64,000 nt of DNA from Luteibacter aegosomaticola (GCF_023078475.1 NZ_CP095741.1:2356001-2420000), one strand, 5' to 3'; counted from the stretch's first letter, positions 8,887 through 17,359 are shown. Made by a program: numbers and translations. Notes: generated from the letters alone by a model not told the origin.

Positions 8887-9559
8887 GGCCAGCCACGTGC
8901 AGATGAGCACCCGGAGGCACGGCGGCACCGATCAGCCAGGTGTGCTGCGACTGGGGAAGCAGGTAGGTCGCCGCGTCGCCGAAGCGCGCAGGCGCGTTGG
9001 CATCGGCGGCGGTGAACGTGAGACCCGTGAGGCGCAGGTGCGCTGTACCCGCGTTCGCGGCGGTAATCGCCAGCTTGCCGTTCACGCGCGAGGCCGACCA
9101 TGTGAGCTCTCCGCGGGCAGGTGTCGTGGAGGCCACGAAGACGGGGACGCTGATCCGAAGTGCCATCCGCAACCCTTTGCTGCCCGGGTCGGGCGGTGGC
9201 GGCACTTCCTCAAAGATCAGCCTGTACGTCTGTTCGGCACGGGCGATGGACGGTGTGCGTAATCCCACGCGCACGATCTGCTCGGCGCCAGGCGCGAGCG
9301 TAAAAATCGGTGGCGTCGCAAGAAGGTCGTTCGTAGTGGCCAGCAAATCTGCGTTATCGCGTTGCGACCAGGTTTGTGGCTGCAACTGGATGACGGAAGG
9401 CCGGTCACCCGCATTGCGCACGGTCACGGCCACGACGCGCTGCGCCGTGGAAAGATCGATGCGGACGGGTGTCACCTCGAGGGAGCCGGCATGAGCGGCA
9501 CCCCCAAGGAACCACAGCAGCGCCGCGATGCGGCCTGCCCAACGCGACAGCGGTACCAT
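8843..9559 (-). CDS. Periplasmic pilus chaperone (PapD/CsuC-like)
   Basis: The product is a 238-residue exported chaperone with a signal peptide ending GAAHA. The first Ig-like domain includes LEVTPVRIDLSTAQRVVAVTV, and the conserved YRLIFEEVPPP strand is the G1/F1 region used for donor-strand complementation. The second domain begins near ALRISVPVFVA. It would fold and deliver the SCPU pilins to the usher. An ATG at 9559 directly follows an in-frame GTG at 9562, which abuts the pilin stop; either could be the start. Confidence 0.92.
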   Translation of the reverse strand: MVPLSRWAGRIAALLWFLGGAAHAGSLEVTPVRIDLSTAQRVVAVTVRNAGDRPSVIQLQPQTWSQRDNADLLATTNDLLATPPIFTLAPGAEQIVRVGLRTPSIARAEQTYRLIFEEVPPPPDPGSKGLRMALRISVPVFVASTTPARGELTWSASRVNGKLAITAANAGTAHLRLTGLTFTAADANAPARFGDAATYLLPQSQHTWLIGAAVPPGAHLHVAGHDDAQAIHADLATP

Positions 9560-9562
9560 CAC

Positions 9563-10075
9563 TTAGAACGTGATCGTGGCTTTGACCGTATCGTTGTACG
9601 TGTTGGCCGATGCGTTCTGGCCGGCAGGGATGCTGCCGTACACCGTCGTGGCGACGTTATCGCCCGAGCCGGTCACGTCCTGGCCTGTGGTGCCGTTCCA
9701 CACGGTGCCGTGGGCGTTATCCGTGTAAAGGTTGTAGGAGAGGAACTGGTTCGTACCCGCGAGCATGCGGCGCACCGGGGCCGCGGGGGTGGACGCATCG
9801 TCGGCATGGCTGCCTTCGTCGAGCGTGACAACCGCCGTGGCGCCGTTCGTGCAGACCGTATTGATGGTGCCCTGGCCGTCGAGTGCCGTGGCCTTGTTCG
9901 TGACGACCGGATCATAGGTGCCAAACGCCAGGCCGCCAGTCGCATCGATGGTGCAGCTGGCGGCGACCGTGGCCGACACGTCCAGGTTGGAGGTTGCCGT
10001 GCCTGCCGAGGCCGCGCCACCGGCAGCGAGAAGCGTGGCAGCAACCAGACCCGACTTGAGTAGAGCGTTACGCAT
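9563..10075 (-). CDS. Spore coat U domain protein, probable major pilin (CsuA/B-like)
   Basis: The product is a 170-residue exported protein. The signal peptide ends at ASA, and the mature N-terminus GTATSNLDVSATVAASCTID is typical of SCPU pilins, with a hydrophobic donor-like strand before the first Cys. The domain contains the Cys pair, MLAGTNQFLSYNLYTD, VWNGTTG and VYGSIPAGQN, and ends KATITF. It is first in the operon with a good ribosome site (AGGGGA), fitting the most abundant subunit. The order pilin, chaperone, usher, tip is a compact version of the archaic Csu pathway. Confidence 0.9.
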   Translation of the reverse strand: MRNALLKSGLVAATLLAAGGAASAGTATSNLDVSATVAASCTIDATGGLAFGTYDPVVTNKATALDGQGTINTVCTNGATAVVTLDEGSHADDASTPAAPVRRMLAGTNQFLSYNLYTDNAHGTVWNGTTGQDVTGSGDNVATTVYGSIPAGQNASANTYNDTVKATITF

Positions 10076-10198
10076 GAAAATCCCCTGTGTGTGAGTGACG
10101 CACAGGAATTATCCGGCACCCCACTGTTGCGATCTTGACGCCAGTCAGGGGATGAAACGATCTAAGCAAACATTGACCCAATTCGTGCCAATGCACAT

Positions 10199-10264
10199 GT
10201 AGGAGCGCGCTTGCGCGCGATGGGTGCTCGCGGCAGACCCCATCGCGCGCAAGCGCGCTCCTAC
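10199..10264. repeat. REP-like palindrome (GCGCGCTTGCGCGCGAT type)
   Basis: The element is 66 bases long with near-perfect inverted arms starting GTAGGAGCGCGCTTGCGCG. A copy of identical length lies at 18264-18329. It sits between the promoter side of the pilus operon and the end of the desaturase gene. Confidence 0.85.
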
Positions 10265-10281
10265 AACATCGGGTTATTTCG

Positions 10282-11400
10282 TTACGTCGCGGGCGCTTCT
10301 TCGCGCACCCGCACCGCGCGCGGCCGGCTCGGCAGCGCGTGGCGAAGGATGCGCCATGCCACCTGGCCGAACTGGCGGGGCAGGGTGCCGGTGTTGTAAT
10401 GCTGGCCGTAGCGCACGCAGATTTCCTTCACTTCCACGGCGATCTCCGCGTAGCGGTTCGCCGGCAGGTCCGGGTAGAAGTGGTGTTCGATCTGGTGGCT
10501 GAGGTTGCCCGACAGCACGTCGATGATCATGCCGCCGCGGATGTTCGACGAGCCGCGAAGCTGGCGAAGATACCAGTGGCCGCGGGTTTCGTTGCGCAGC
10601 ACTTCCTTCGGGAACACTTCCGCATCGGCGGTGAAGTGGCCGCAGAAGATGATCACGTAGGTCCACACGTTGCGGATGCCGTTCGCGACCATATTGCCCA
10701 GCAACACCGGCAGGAAGAACGGGCCGGCGAGCAGCGGGAACACGATGTAATCCTTCAGCAGCTGCTTGCCCATCTTGCGGCCGACCGGACGGAACGCCGT
10801 GCGCAGCTCGCCGGGCTTCATCTTGCCGGCGAACCAGCGGCCAATGCGCAGGTGCTGGATCGCCACGCCCCACTGGAACAGCAGTGCGAATACCACGGCG
10901 ATCACCGGCTGCATCAGGTAGAACGGGCGCCAGCGCTGTTCCGGGAAAATGCGCAGCAGGCCGTAACCGATGTCATCGTCCATGCCGCGCACGTTGGTGT
11001 ACGTGTGATGCTGGTGGTTATGCGTCTTCCGCCAATTCTCGCTGGTCGCGACGATGTCCCACTCATAGGTCTTGCCGTTGAGCTTGGGGTCGTTCATCCA
11101 GTCGTACTGGCCATGGATCACGTTATGGCCGAGCTCCATGTTCTCGAGGATCTTGGAGAGCCCCAGCAGCAGCGTGCCGAGGATCCACGCCGGGACCAGC
11201 ACGGTGTGCACGAACGCGCCGAGGAACAGCAGCGCGCGGCCGGCGACACCAGTCCAGCGCACGCCAGCGACGACGCGGCGGATATAGCGCGCATCACGCG
11301 GGCCGATGCTCGCCTGGACGCGTGCGCGGATGGCATCGAGTTCGTTACCGAAGCTTTCGAGTTCGGCAGCGGAGAGGGTGCGATTGCGGGTACGGCTCAT
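10282..11400 (-). CDS. desB: Membrane acyl desaturase (DesB-like)
   Basis: The product is a 372-residue membrane fatty-acid desaturase with the three histidine boxes: HNVIHGQYDW, HNHQHHTYT and, near the C-terminus, HQIEHH. Hydrophobic segments lie at about residues 50-85 and 180-250. It would introduce a double bond into acyl-CoA or lipid acyl chains using electrons from the adjacent reductase. The ATG at 11400 follows the reductase stop by 8 bases with GAGG upstream, so the two are translated as a pair. Reductase, desaturase and divergent TetR gene match the Pseudomonas aeruginosa desT-desCB locus; the symbol rests on that synteny. Confidence 0.85.
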   Translation of the reverse strand: MSRTRNRTLSAAELESFGNELDAIRARVQASIGPRDARYIRRVVAGVRWTGVAGRALLFLGAFVHTVLVPAWILGTLLLGLSKILENMELGHNVIHGQYDWMNDPKLNGKTYEWDIVATSENWRKTHNHQHHTYTNVRGMDDDIGYGLLRIFPEQRWRPFYLMQPVIAVVFALLFQWGVAIQHLRIGRWFAGKMKPGELRTAFRPVGRKMGKQLLKDYIVFPLLAGPFFLPVLLGNMVANGIRNVWTYVIIFCGHFTADAEVFPKEVLRNETRGHWYLRQLRGSSNIRGGMIIDVLSGNLSHQIEHHFYPDLPANRYAEIAVEVKEICVRYGQHYNTGTLPRQFGQVAWRILRHALPSRPRAVRVREEAPAT

Positions 11401-11408
11401 GCGGGGCC

Positions 11409-12482
11409 TCAAAGATCCAGGATCAGGTCGGTGCGCGGCGCGCTGATGCACAGGCGAACCTGTGTCGACGGCTCGCTGCTGCGGTCACCGGTAAGAATGT
11501 GGCGAGTGCTGCCGGACTGGCGTTCGCACGCGCAGCTGTTGCAGATGCCCATGCGGCAGCCATGCGCGGGGCGTACGCCCTGGGCTTCCAGACCTTCAAG
11601 CAGCGACTTGCTGCGCGGCAGGGTCAGGGTGCGGCCGCTGCGGGCCAGGTGTACTTCGACTTCGCCGGCATTATCGTCGCCGGTGATCGCCGGAAGGCTG
11701 AAGGCTTCCGCGTCGAAACGCGCGACGGTGTCCGCCAGGCGGACACGTGCAGCCTCCACGAAGCCGCCGGGACCGCAGGCAAGCACGCGGCGTTCGGCGA
11801 GCGCGCTGACTGCGTCGAAGGACACGGCGTCGACGCGCACGCCGGGCTGGGCTGCTTCGCGGGTCAGGTGGAAATGCACGCGCAGGCGCGGGTGGGCCGC
11901 GGCGAGGGCCTTCAGTTCATCGACGAAGCAGAGCTCGTCCTGCTGGCGAGCCCAGTAGAAGAGATCGACATCGACCGGCATGCCGCGCTCGGCGAGGTCG
12001 CGCAGCAAGGCGCGCATCGGGGTGATGCCGCTGCCGGCGGCGAGGAGAAGGAGATTCTCGCTGGCCGAGGTGACGGTCATGTCGCCGAAAGCCTTGTCGA
12101 GGCTCACAACTTCGCCGATAGCCGCTTCGTTCGCCAGATAGGTGCTGACAAGGCCGCCGGTGATCGCCTTCACGGTAATCGCCAGGGTGCCATCCGCCAG
12201 CGGCGTCGGGCTGTAGCTGCGCACCAGGCGTCGCCCGCCGATCGTCACGCCGAGGCTCACGTGCTGGCCAGCCCGGAGCCCGGCCCAGTGGCGGTTCGGA
12301 CGAAACACCAGGGTCACAGCGTCCCGGCTCTCAGCGGACCGTGAGACGAGGCGCGCCAAGGGCTGTTCCAGGGTCCAGAGCGGGTTGACCCGGGTGGCCC
12401 AGAAGTCGAAAAGGGCCGGGGAAACCGCGCGTCGGGCAAGGCGCAGGGGCCAGCGGGGTGAGGGAGCAGCGAGTGCGTTCAT
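11409..12482 (-). CDS. desC: Ferredoxin-type reductase partner of the desaturase (DesC-like)
   Basis: The product is a 357-residue flavo-iron-sulfur reductase. The order is an N-terminal extension of about 45 residues, an FAD domain (RSYSPTP and GGLVSTYL), an NAD(P) domain (LLLAAGSGITPMRALL and VLACGPGGFVEAAR), and a C-terminal 2Fe-2S domain with GCRMGICNSCAC and a fourth Cys in VRLCIS. It would pass electrons from NAD(P)H to the desaturase. It is the first gene after the bidirectional promoter shared with the TetR gene. Confidence 0.86.
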   Translation of the reverse strand: MNALAAPSPRWPLRLARRAVSPALFDFWATRVNPLWTLEQPLARLVSRSAESRDAVTLVFRPNRHWAGLRAGQHVSLGVTIGGRRLVRSYSPTPLADGTLAITVKAITGGLVSTYLANEAAIGEVVSLDKAFGDMTVTSASENLLLLAAGSGITPMRALLRDLAERGMPVDVDLFYWARQQDELCFVDELKALAAAHPRLRVHFHLTREAAQPGVRVDAVSFDAVSALAERRVLACGPGGFVEAARVRLADTVARFDAEAFSLPAITGDDNAGEVEVHLARSGRTLTLPRSKSLLEGLEAQGVRPAHGCRMGICNSCACERQSGSTRHILTGDRSSEPSTQVRLCISAPRTDLILDL

Positions 12483-12504
12483 GGCCCCATACTATACGAA
12501 TGGA

Positions 12505-12530
12505 TATACGAGTGTGTGTACACATGTATA
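12505..12530. promoter_or_regulatory. Imperfect palindrome between desC and desT, candidate DesT operator
   Basis: The 26-base sequence has arms TATAC..GTGT and ACAC..GTATA, with 9 of 13 positions symmetric and a perfect TGTGTACACA core segment. It is in the 94-base space between the divergent reductase and TetR starts, 23 bases from the desC start. FabR/DesT-type regulators bind such dyads. The sequence is not identical to the Pseudomonas site as I remember it, so the call is positional. Confidence 0.5.
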
Positions 12531-12576
12531 TTTCTTGAGCGAGGTATGATTCACCCCCAGCCAGCCGGGCCACCCG

Positions 12577-13230
12577 ATGCCATCCAGCCTCCTCACCACG
12601 ACCCCCGACGCGCCGATCGCCCGCAAGGCCGCGATCTCGCGCGACGACCTGCTGGCCGCGACCCTGAAGATCATCGGGCCGCACCGCAGCCTGTCGACGG
12701 TAAGCCTGCGCGAAGTGGCCCGTGAGGCCGGCATTGCCCCGAACAGCTTCTACCGCCAGTTCCGGGATATGAACGAGCTGTCGATCGCCCTGATCGACCT
12801 CGCTGGCAGCTCCCTGCGCACCATCATCGGCCAGGCCCGCGAGCGCGCGACCTCAACCGAACGCAGCGTCATCCGGGTGTCGGTCGAGACCTTCATGGAA
12901 CAGCTGCGTGCGGACGACAAGCTGCTCCACGTGCTGCTGCGCGAAGGGGCCGTCGGGTCGGATGCGTTCAAGCACGCCGTGGAGCGCGAGCTCACCTATT
13001 TCGAAGATGAGCTGCGGGTAGACCTGATTCGCCTCGCGGCGGCCAGCGGCGCGACCCTGTACGAGCCCGCGCTCGTCGCACGCGCCATCACCCGCCTCGT
13101 ATTCGCGATGGGCGCCATCGCGATAGACCAGCCCCCCGAGCGCGACCCGGAGCTGATCGAACAGATCTCCCAGATGCTGCGCATGATCATCACCGGCTCC
13201 CACGCCCTGAACCGCGTAGGCTCGACCTAA
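12577..13230 (+). CDS. desT: TetR-family regulator of unsaturated fatty acid synthesis (FabR/DesT-like)
   Basis: The product is a 217-residue TetR-type repressor. The HTH (about residues 45-68) reads TVSLREVAREAGIAPNSFYRQF, very close to FabR and DesT, followed by RDMNELSIALIDL. The C-terminal ligand domain includes VSVETFMEQLR and LLREGAVGS. Family members sense the ratio of saturated to unsaturated acyl-CoA and control desaturase genes. The divergent position to desC-desB supports that role here. The symbol is by homology and synteny. Confidence 0.82.
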   Translation: MPSSLLTTTPDAPIARKAAISRDDLLAATLKIIGPHRSLSTVSLREVAREAGIAPNSFYRQFRDMNELSIALIDLAGSSLRTIIGQARERATSTERSVIRVSVETFMEQLRADDKLLHVLLREGAVGSDAFKHAVERELTYFEDELRVDLIRLAAASGATLYEPALVARAITRLVFAMGAIAIDQPPERDPELIEQISQMLRMIITGSHALNRVGST

Positions 13231-13253
13231 GCGGTTCCCTCTGAAGCCTGCGC

Positions 13254-13790
13254 TTACGACAGCGTCGTCAGCTCGATAGGAATAACCGTCTCGCCGCTAA
13301 TGACCTGGGCGTGCCCGTCCTGGACCATGAACTGCAGTTGCATGGTGCGCTCGGTAAGAGCGGCCAGCGCTTCGACCGTGGCCGGGGCGACGTCGACGAC
13401 CGTGACGTTCTTCGTCCTTGCAACGGCCGCGGCGGTCTTCTTCCACCACACCTCGGCGCTACGGCCGCTGTAGGTATAGATGATGACGCGGTTCGCCCGG
13501 CCAGCGGCCCGGCGGATACGCTGCTCGTCCGGCTGGCCCAGGTCGATCCACAGGTCCACCTCGCCGGTGAGTTCCTTGCGCCAGAGGTCCGGCTCGTCGT
13601 CCGAGCTGAGCCCCTTGCCGAACGCCAGTGACTCATCGGCATTCAGGGCGAAGGCCAGCACACGCACCATCATTCGCTCGTCGGTCTCCGACGGGTGCTG
13701 GGCGATGGTCAGGGCGTGGCCCTGGTAGTAATGCCGGTCCATGTCGCTAACCTGCAGGTCGGCCTTGAAGACCGTGGATTTGAGTGCCAT
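13254..13790 (-). CDS. yaeQ: YaeQ family protein
   Basis: The product is a 178-residue protein matching YaeQ along its length: MALKSTVFKADLQVSDMDRHYYQGHALTIAQHPSETDERMM at the start, LWIDLGQPDE, IYTYSG and W-containing strands in the middle. The fold resembles PD-(D/E)XK nucleases. YaeQ was once thought to act as an RfaH-like antiterminator, but the role is unsettled. The gene is convergent to desT with 23 bases between them. Confidence 0.92.
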   Translation of the reverse strand: MALKSTVFKADLQVSDMDRHYYQGHALTIAQHPSETDERMMVRVLAFALNADESLAFGKGLSSDDEPDLWRKELTGEVDLWIDLGQPDEQRIRRAAGRANRVIIYTYSGRSAEVWWKKTAAAVARTKNVTVVDVAPATVEALAALTERTMQLQFMVQDGHAQVISGETVIPIELTTLS

Positions 13791-13945
13791 GGGCTACTGC
13801 TGAAGAAGAATTAGCCGCCAAGCCTACACGACCCCGGCGCTTGCCGGTGCGCGCGTGCTCCTACAAGGGCTTGGGCGTGGCTTCCATACAAGTCCTCTAC
13901 GCGGGCGGGGACTACCATCCGCGTACCACCCAAGGGGCCTAACCC

Positions 13946-14389
13946 ATGAGCTACCCGCCTGTACCCGGCCGTTCCGCCGTGGCCAATGCCGTCTACGGCC
14001 TGCTGAACCCCATCCCGTTTGGCTTCTTCGTCGCCGCGTTGGTCTTCGACGTGATCTACGCCAGGACCGGCACCATTCTCTGGGCGAAGGGCGCCGCATG
14101 GCTGATCGCCTTCGGGCTGGTCATCGCCATCATCCCGCGGCTCGTGAACCTCACCCAGGTGTGGATCACCTCCCGCCGGATCAGCACCGGGGCCGACCAC
14201 GTCGACTTCTGGCTGAACTTCGTCGCGATCGTCGCCGCCATCCTCAATGCCTTCGTCCATAGCCGCGATGCCTACGCGATCATGCCGGCCGGTGTATGGC
14301 TGTCCGTGATCACCGTCGTGCTGATCGCCATCGGCCACGTCCTCATCGCCGTGCGTTACACGGCCCGCCGGGAGAGCCTCCATGGCTAA
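13946..14389 (+). CDS. DUF2231-type four-helix membrane protein
   Basis: The product is a 147-residue protein with four hydrophobic segments (about residues 25-45, 48-65, 88-105 and 115-138). The opening NPIPFGFFVAALVFDVIY is typical of the DUF2231 family. It overlaps the next gene by 8 bases (its TAA lies within ATGGCTAA), so both are translationally coupled. DUF2231 proteins are often paired with sorbosone-dehydrogenase-like proteins and may serve as membrane partners in electron transfer; this is inference. Confidence 0.82.
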   Translation: MSYPPVPGRSAVANAVYGLLNPIPFGFFVAALVFDVIYARTGTILWAKGAAWLIAFGLVIAIIPRLVNLTQVWITSRRISTGADHVDFWLNFVAIVAAILNAFVHSRDAYAIMPAGVWLSVITVVLIAIGHVLIAVRYTARRESLHG

Positions 14390-15695
14390 GCCGATCTATC
14401 GCAGCGCACTGACGCTGGCGTGCGTGGCCCTGCTGGGCGCTTGCAGTGAAAGCGGCACGCAGAGCGCCGCCGACCAGTCCGGTAGCGACCCGTCCATGCC
14501 CAAGGCGAAGAACTTCCTTGTCCCGCCGATGCAGGTGCCTGAATTCGCGGGTTGGGCGCAGGGCGCCGCACCCACGGTTGCGCCGGGGCTGAAGATCGAA
14601 AAGATCGCCAGCGACCTCAAGCACCCGCGCCAGTTGCTGACGCTGCCCAATGGCGACGTGCTGGTGGTGGAATCCAACGGCCCGGGCGAAGAAGCCGTGA
14701 CTACGCCGAAGCAGCTGATCGCCGGCATGGTCAAGAACAAGTCCGGTAAGGGGGCGAAGGGCGGCAACCAGATCACGTTGCTGCGTAAGACCGGCAACGG
14801 CGAGTGGGAAAAGCACACCTTTATTGAGCACCTGCATTCGCCGTTCGGCGTGCAACTGATCGGCAACACCCTTTACGTGGCGAACACCGGCGAAATCCTG
14901 AGCTTCCCCTACACGGAAGGCGAGACGGAGATCAAAACGCCCGGCGTCGAGTTCACCGACCTGCCGTCGACCGTGAACCACCACTGGACCAAGGCGCTTC
15001 AGGCCAATCCCGAGGGCACCAAGCTCTATGTCGGCGTCGGCTCCAACAGCAACATCACCGAGAACGGCATGGAGGTGGAGTACCGCCGCGCCAATGTGCT
15101 CGAGGTGGATGTCGCCAGCCGCAGCAGCCGGATCTACGCCTCGGGCATTCGTAATCCCACGGGCCTGCAATGGGATCCGACCACGAACAAGCTGTGGGCC
15201 ATCGCGAATGAGCGCGACGAAATCGGCGCCGACCTCGTGCCCGATTACATGACCTCGGTGACCGAAGGTGCCTTCTACGGCTGGCCCTACAGCTACTACG
15301 GCCAGAACGTCGACACCCGGGTCATGCCGCAGCGGCCGGACATGGTGCAAAAGGCGATCAAGCCCGACTACGCGCTGGGTTCGCACGTCGCTGCGCTGGG
15401 CCTCCTGCTATCGCAGAAGAATGCGCTACCGGCGAAGTACCAGACCGGCGCCTTCGTCAGCGAGCACGGCAGCTGGGATCGATCGCCGCTGAGCGGCTAC
15501 GCGGTGGTGTTCGTCGCGTTCCAGGATGGCAAGCCGGTAGGCAAGCCCGAGACGCTCGTGAGCGGTTTCTACTCGAAGGATGAGAAGCAACTCTACGGCG
15601 CCCCGGTAGGCGTGGTGTTCGACAAGGACGGTGCGTTGCTCATCGCCGACGACGTGGGCAATACGGTGTGGCGTGTGAGTTCGGCGACGCCCTGA
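14382..15695 (+). CDS. Sorbosone dehydrogenase-like beta-propeller lipoprotein
   Basis: The product is a 437-residue lipoprotein with the lipobox LLGAC at about residues 17-21. The mature part is a six-bladed quinoprotein-glucose-dehydrogenase-like propeller: PRQLLTLPNGDVLVVESNG, HSPFGVQLIGNTLYVANTGEI, IRNPTGLQWDP, NERDEIGADLVPDY, GWPYSYYGQNVD, and VSEHGSWDRSPLSGY near the end. PQQ-dependent oxidation of a sugar is possible in the periplasm, but many family members have no tested substrate. It forms an operon with the membrane protein before it. Confidence 0.85.
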   Translation: MAKPIYRSALTLACVALLGACSESGTQSAADQSGSDPSMPKAKNFLVPPMQVPEFAGWAQGAAPTVAPGLKIEKIASDLKHPRQLLTLPNGDVLVVESNGPGEEAVTTPKQLIAGMVKNKSGKGAKGGNQITLLRKTGNGEWEKHTFIEHLHSPFGVQLIGNTLYVANTGEILSFPYTEGETEIKTPGVEFTDLPSTVNHHWTKALQANPEGTKLYVGVGSNSNITENGMEVEYRRANVLEVDVASRSSRIYASGIRNPTGLQWDPTTNKLWAIANERDEIGADLVPDYMTSVTEGAFYGWPYSYYGQNVDTRVMPQRPDMVQKAIKPDYALGSHVAALGLLLSQKNALPAKYQTGAFVSEHGSWDRSPLSGYAVVFVAFQDGKPVGKPETLVSGFYSKDEKQLYGAPVGVVFDKDGALLIADDVGNTVWRVSSATP

Positions 15696-15713
15696 CGAGC
15701 GTTAGTGGCCCGT

Positions 15714-15732
15714 CACGGCCTGAGCGGCCGTG
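15714..15732. terminator. Short hairpin between convergent genes
   Basis: A perfect 7-base stem (CACGGCC/GGCCGTG) with a 5-base loop sits 19 bases after the sorbosone-like gene and 11 bases from the stop of the convergent esterase gene. It could serve both directions, without a U-tract. Confidence 0.4.
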
Positions 15733-15742
15733 GCGATAGGGC

Positions 15743-16438
15743 TTAGTCACGCAGGGTCTCAGCACGCGAGGCGCCGACACCCTGCGCATGCCAGCGGTGG
15801 AAGTCGTTCGCCATCTCCGGGCAAAGCACATGCTCGGTGGCGTAGAGGTTCACCTCATGCGCGACGTCGAGTCGTTCGAGCAGCTCGCGCGAACGTTCCG
15901 CCCACGCTACCGGCAGCTTCTGGTCGAAGCGCCCGTGCCCGACGAAGGCACGCGTGCTTCGCAACGCGTCGTTCGGCGCGATGTACGGACCAATCTCCGG
16001 CAGGATTCGCCCCGACAGGATCGCGAATGCCGTTGCGGCCGACGGATCGGTCAGGGCGACGCTCGCACTCAAGATGCCGCCTTGGCTGAAGCCGGCGATG
16101 GTGACGGCTTCAGCGCCCAGCTGCAGTTCGGCGCGCAGCTGGCCCAGCGTGTGGATGAGCAGCCGCCGGGAACGCTCGGCTTCTTCCGGCACGATGCTCG
16201 GCCCCTGCGCGGTAAACGCCACGCGGAACCATGCGAACTGCCCGGGCCCGATGGTCAGCGGACCGCGCACGAGCGCGACAGCGGTATCCGCAGGCGCCTG
16301 TGATGCGAGCGCGGTGAGGTTGCCCTCATGGCCGCCGACGCCATGCAGCAACACGAGCAACCTTCGCGCGCCCTCGGGAGCGTGGAGACGCAAGGCAAGT
16401 GGGTAGTGTCCCTCGACCAGCGCGTCGAAACCGCTCAT
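15743..16438 (-). CDS. Alpha/beta hydrolase (phospholipase/carboxylesterase type)
   Basis: The product is a 231-residue cytoplasmic serine hydrolase: oxyanion motif LLHGVGGHEGN, nucleophile elbow GFSQGG with Ser at about residue 113, acid GHGRFD, and a likely His in YATEHVL. The arrangement resembles small carboxylesterases such as EstB and YpfH. The ATG at 16438 overlaps the stop of the dioxygenase gene (ATGA), so the genes are coupled and the start is well supported. The substrate is unknown. Confidence 0.88.
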   Translation of the reverse strand: MSGFDALVEGHYPLALRLHAPEGARRLLVLLHGVGGHEGNLTALASQAPADTAVALVRGPLTIGPGQFAWFRVAFTAQGPSIVPEEAERSRRLLIHTLGQLRAELQLGAEAVTIAGFSQGGILSASVALTDPSAATAFAILSGRILPEIGPYIAPNDALRSTRAFVGHGRFDQKLPVAWAERSRELLERLDVAHEVNLYATEHVLCPEMANDFHRWHAQGVGASRAETLRD

Positions 16439-17217
16439 GCAACCCCCCAAGCGTACGAATCCATCGACAGCACACCGTAAGTCATGCCGCCGGGTACGAG
16501 CACCGGTGCATCGTCCTCCTGGCTCGCACCCATCGCAACCAGCAGCGGTAGGTAATGTTCCTCCGTCGGGTGAGCACGTTCTGCGGACGGTGCCACGCGA
16601 CGGTAATCGACCAGTGCCTCTTCATCGCGTGCCAGCACGCTCTTCGTGGCCCATTCGGCAAAGGCCGTGGCGTAAGGCACGCTATCGTTGGTACGGCTGA
16701 TCTCATACAGGTTATGCGTGAGGCTGCCCGAACCGACGACCAGCACGCCACGCTCGCGCAGAGGCCGCAACGCGCGGCCTAATGCCAGCGCACCGCGCGT
16801 ATCCAGATGCGCAGGCATCGCCAGCTGGAACACTGGCACATCCGCGTCGGGGAAGAGGAAACGCAGCGGCACCCAGGCCCCGTGGTCATAAGGGCGAGCC
16901 GCGTCCTCGATGACGTTCAGCCCCGCCTCGCGCAACAGCTCGGCCGTTTCACGAGCCACCTCAGGCGCACCCGCCGCCGGGTACTGCAACTGGTAAAGCG
17001 GCTCCGGGAAGCCACCGAAGTCGTGCCAGGTCGCCGGCCGTTCGCCGGTCATCACCCGCAGCCCCGGTGCCTGCCAATGCGGCGACACCACCAGCACGGC
17101 ACGAATACCGTCCAGGCGCTCGCCGATCCGCTGGAGGTTCGGGCCAAGCACCCCAGGCTCCAGCGCAAACGTAGGCGCCCCATGGGAAATAAACAGAACA
17201 GGCGTACGAGAAGACAT
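16435..17217 (-). CDS. ygiD: Extradiol dioxygenase, 4,5-DOPA dioxygenase (YgiD/LigB family)
   Basis: The product is a 260-residue LigB-family ring-cleaving enzyme. Candidate metal ligands are the His residues in LFISHGAP and in SPHWQAPG; PTEEHYLPLLVAMGA and GSGSLTHNLYEI are also conserved. It is closest to YgiD-type DOPA 4,5-dioxygenases. The ATG at 17217 has AGGAG 8 bases upstream, within half of a REP element. It is followed by the coupled hydrolase and is divergent from a LysR gene, a common layout for this enzyme. Confidence 0.92.
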   Translation of the reverse strand: MSSRTPVLFISHGAPTFALEPGVLGPNLQRIGERLDGIRAVLVVSPHWQAPGLRVMTGERPATWHDFGGFPEPLYQLQYPAAGAPEVARETAELLREAGLNVIEDAARPYDHGAWVPLRFLFPDADVPVFQLAMPAHLDTRGALALGRALRPLRERGVLVVGSGSLTHNLYEISRTNDSVPYATAFAEWATKSVLARDEEALVDYRRVAPSAERAHPTEEHYLPLLVAMGASQEDDAPVLVPGGMTYGVLSMDSYAWGVA

Positions 17218-17229
17218 AACGAAGCTCCT

Positions 17230-17254
17230 GTAGGAGCGCGCTTTCGCGCGATGC
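17230..17254. repeat. Half REP-like element
   Basis: A single arm GTAGGAGCGCGCTTTCGCGCG lies upstream of the dioxygenase gene. It forms its own small hairpin and supplies the AGGAG ribosome site in the opposite orientation. Confidence 0.6.
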
Positions 17255-17304
17255 CCCCAAGGTATTAGCCCCGCCAAAAGGAATAAACGCGCCCCAAAGA
17301 AACC

Positions 17305-17329
17305 CAGTGTTTCGCAATATGAGACACTG
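17305..17329. promoter_or_regulatory. Palindrome in the LysR/dioxygenase intergenic region
   Basis: The 25-base dyad has outer arms CAGTGT/ACACTG that are perfect and partly symmetric inner bases (9 of 12 pairs). It lies 31 bases before the LysR gene and 88 bases from the dioxygenase start. This placement fits an operator for the LysR protein at a shared promoter. Confidence 0.5.
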
Positions 17330-17359
17330 ACGCCGATCAAGATCAAAGGGGGCTCCCCG

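Noticed and set aside
6535..9562. Frameshift or gene fusion in the usher-chaperone overlap
   Set aside because: The overlap is a normal translational coupling; both frames are intact from signal peptide to C-terminus.
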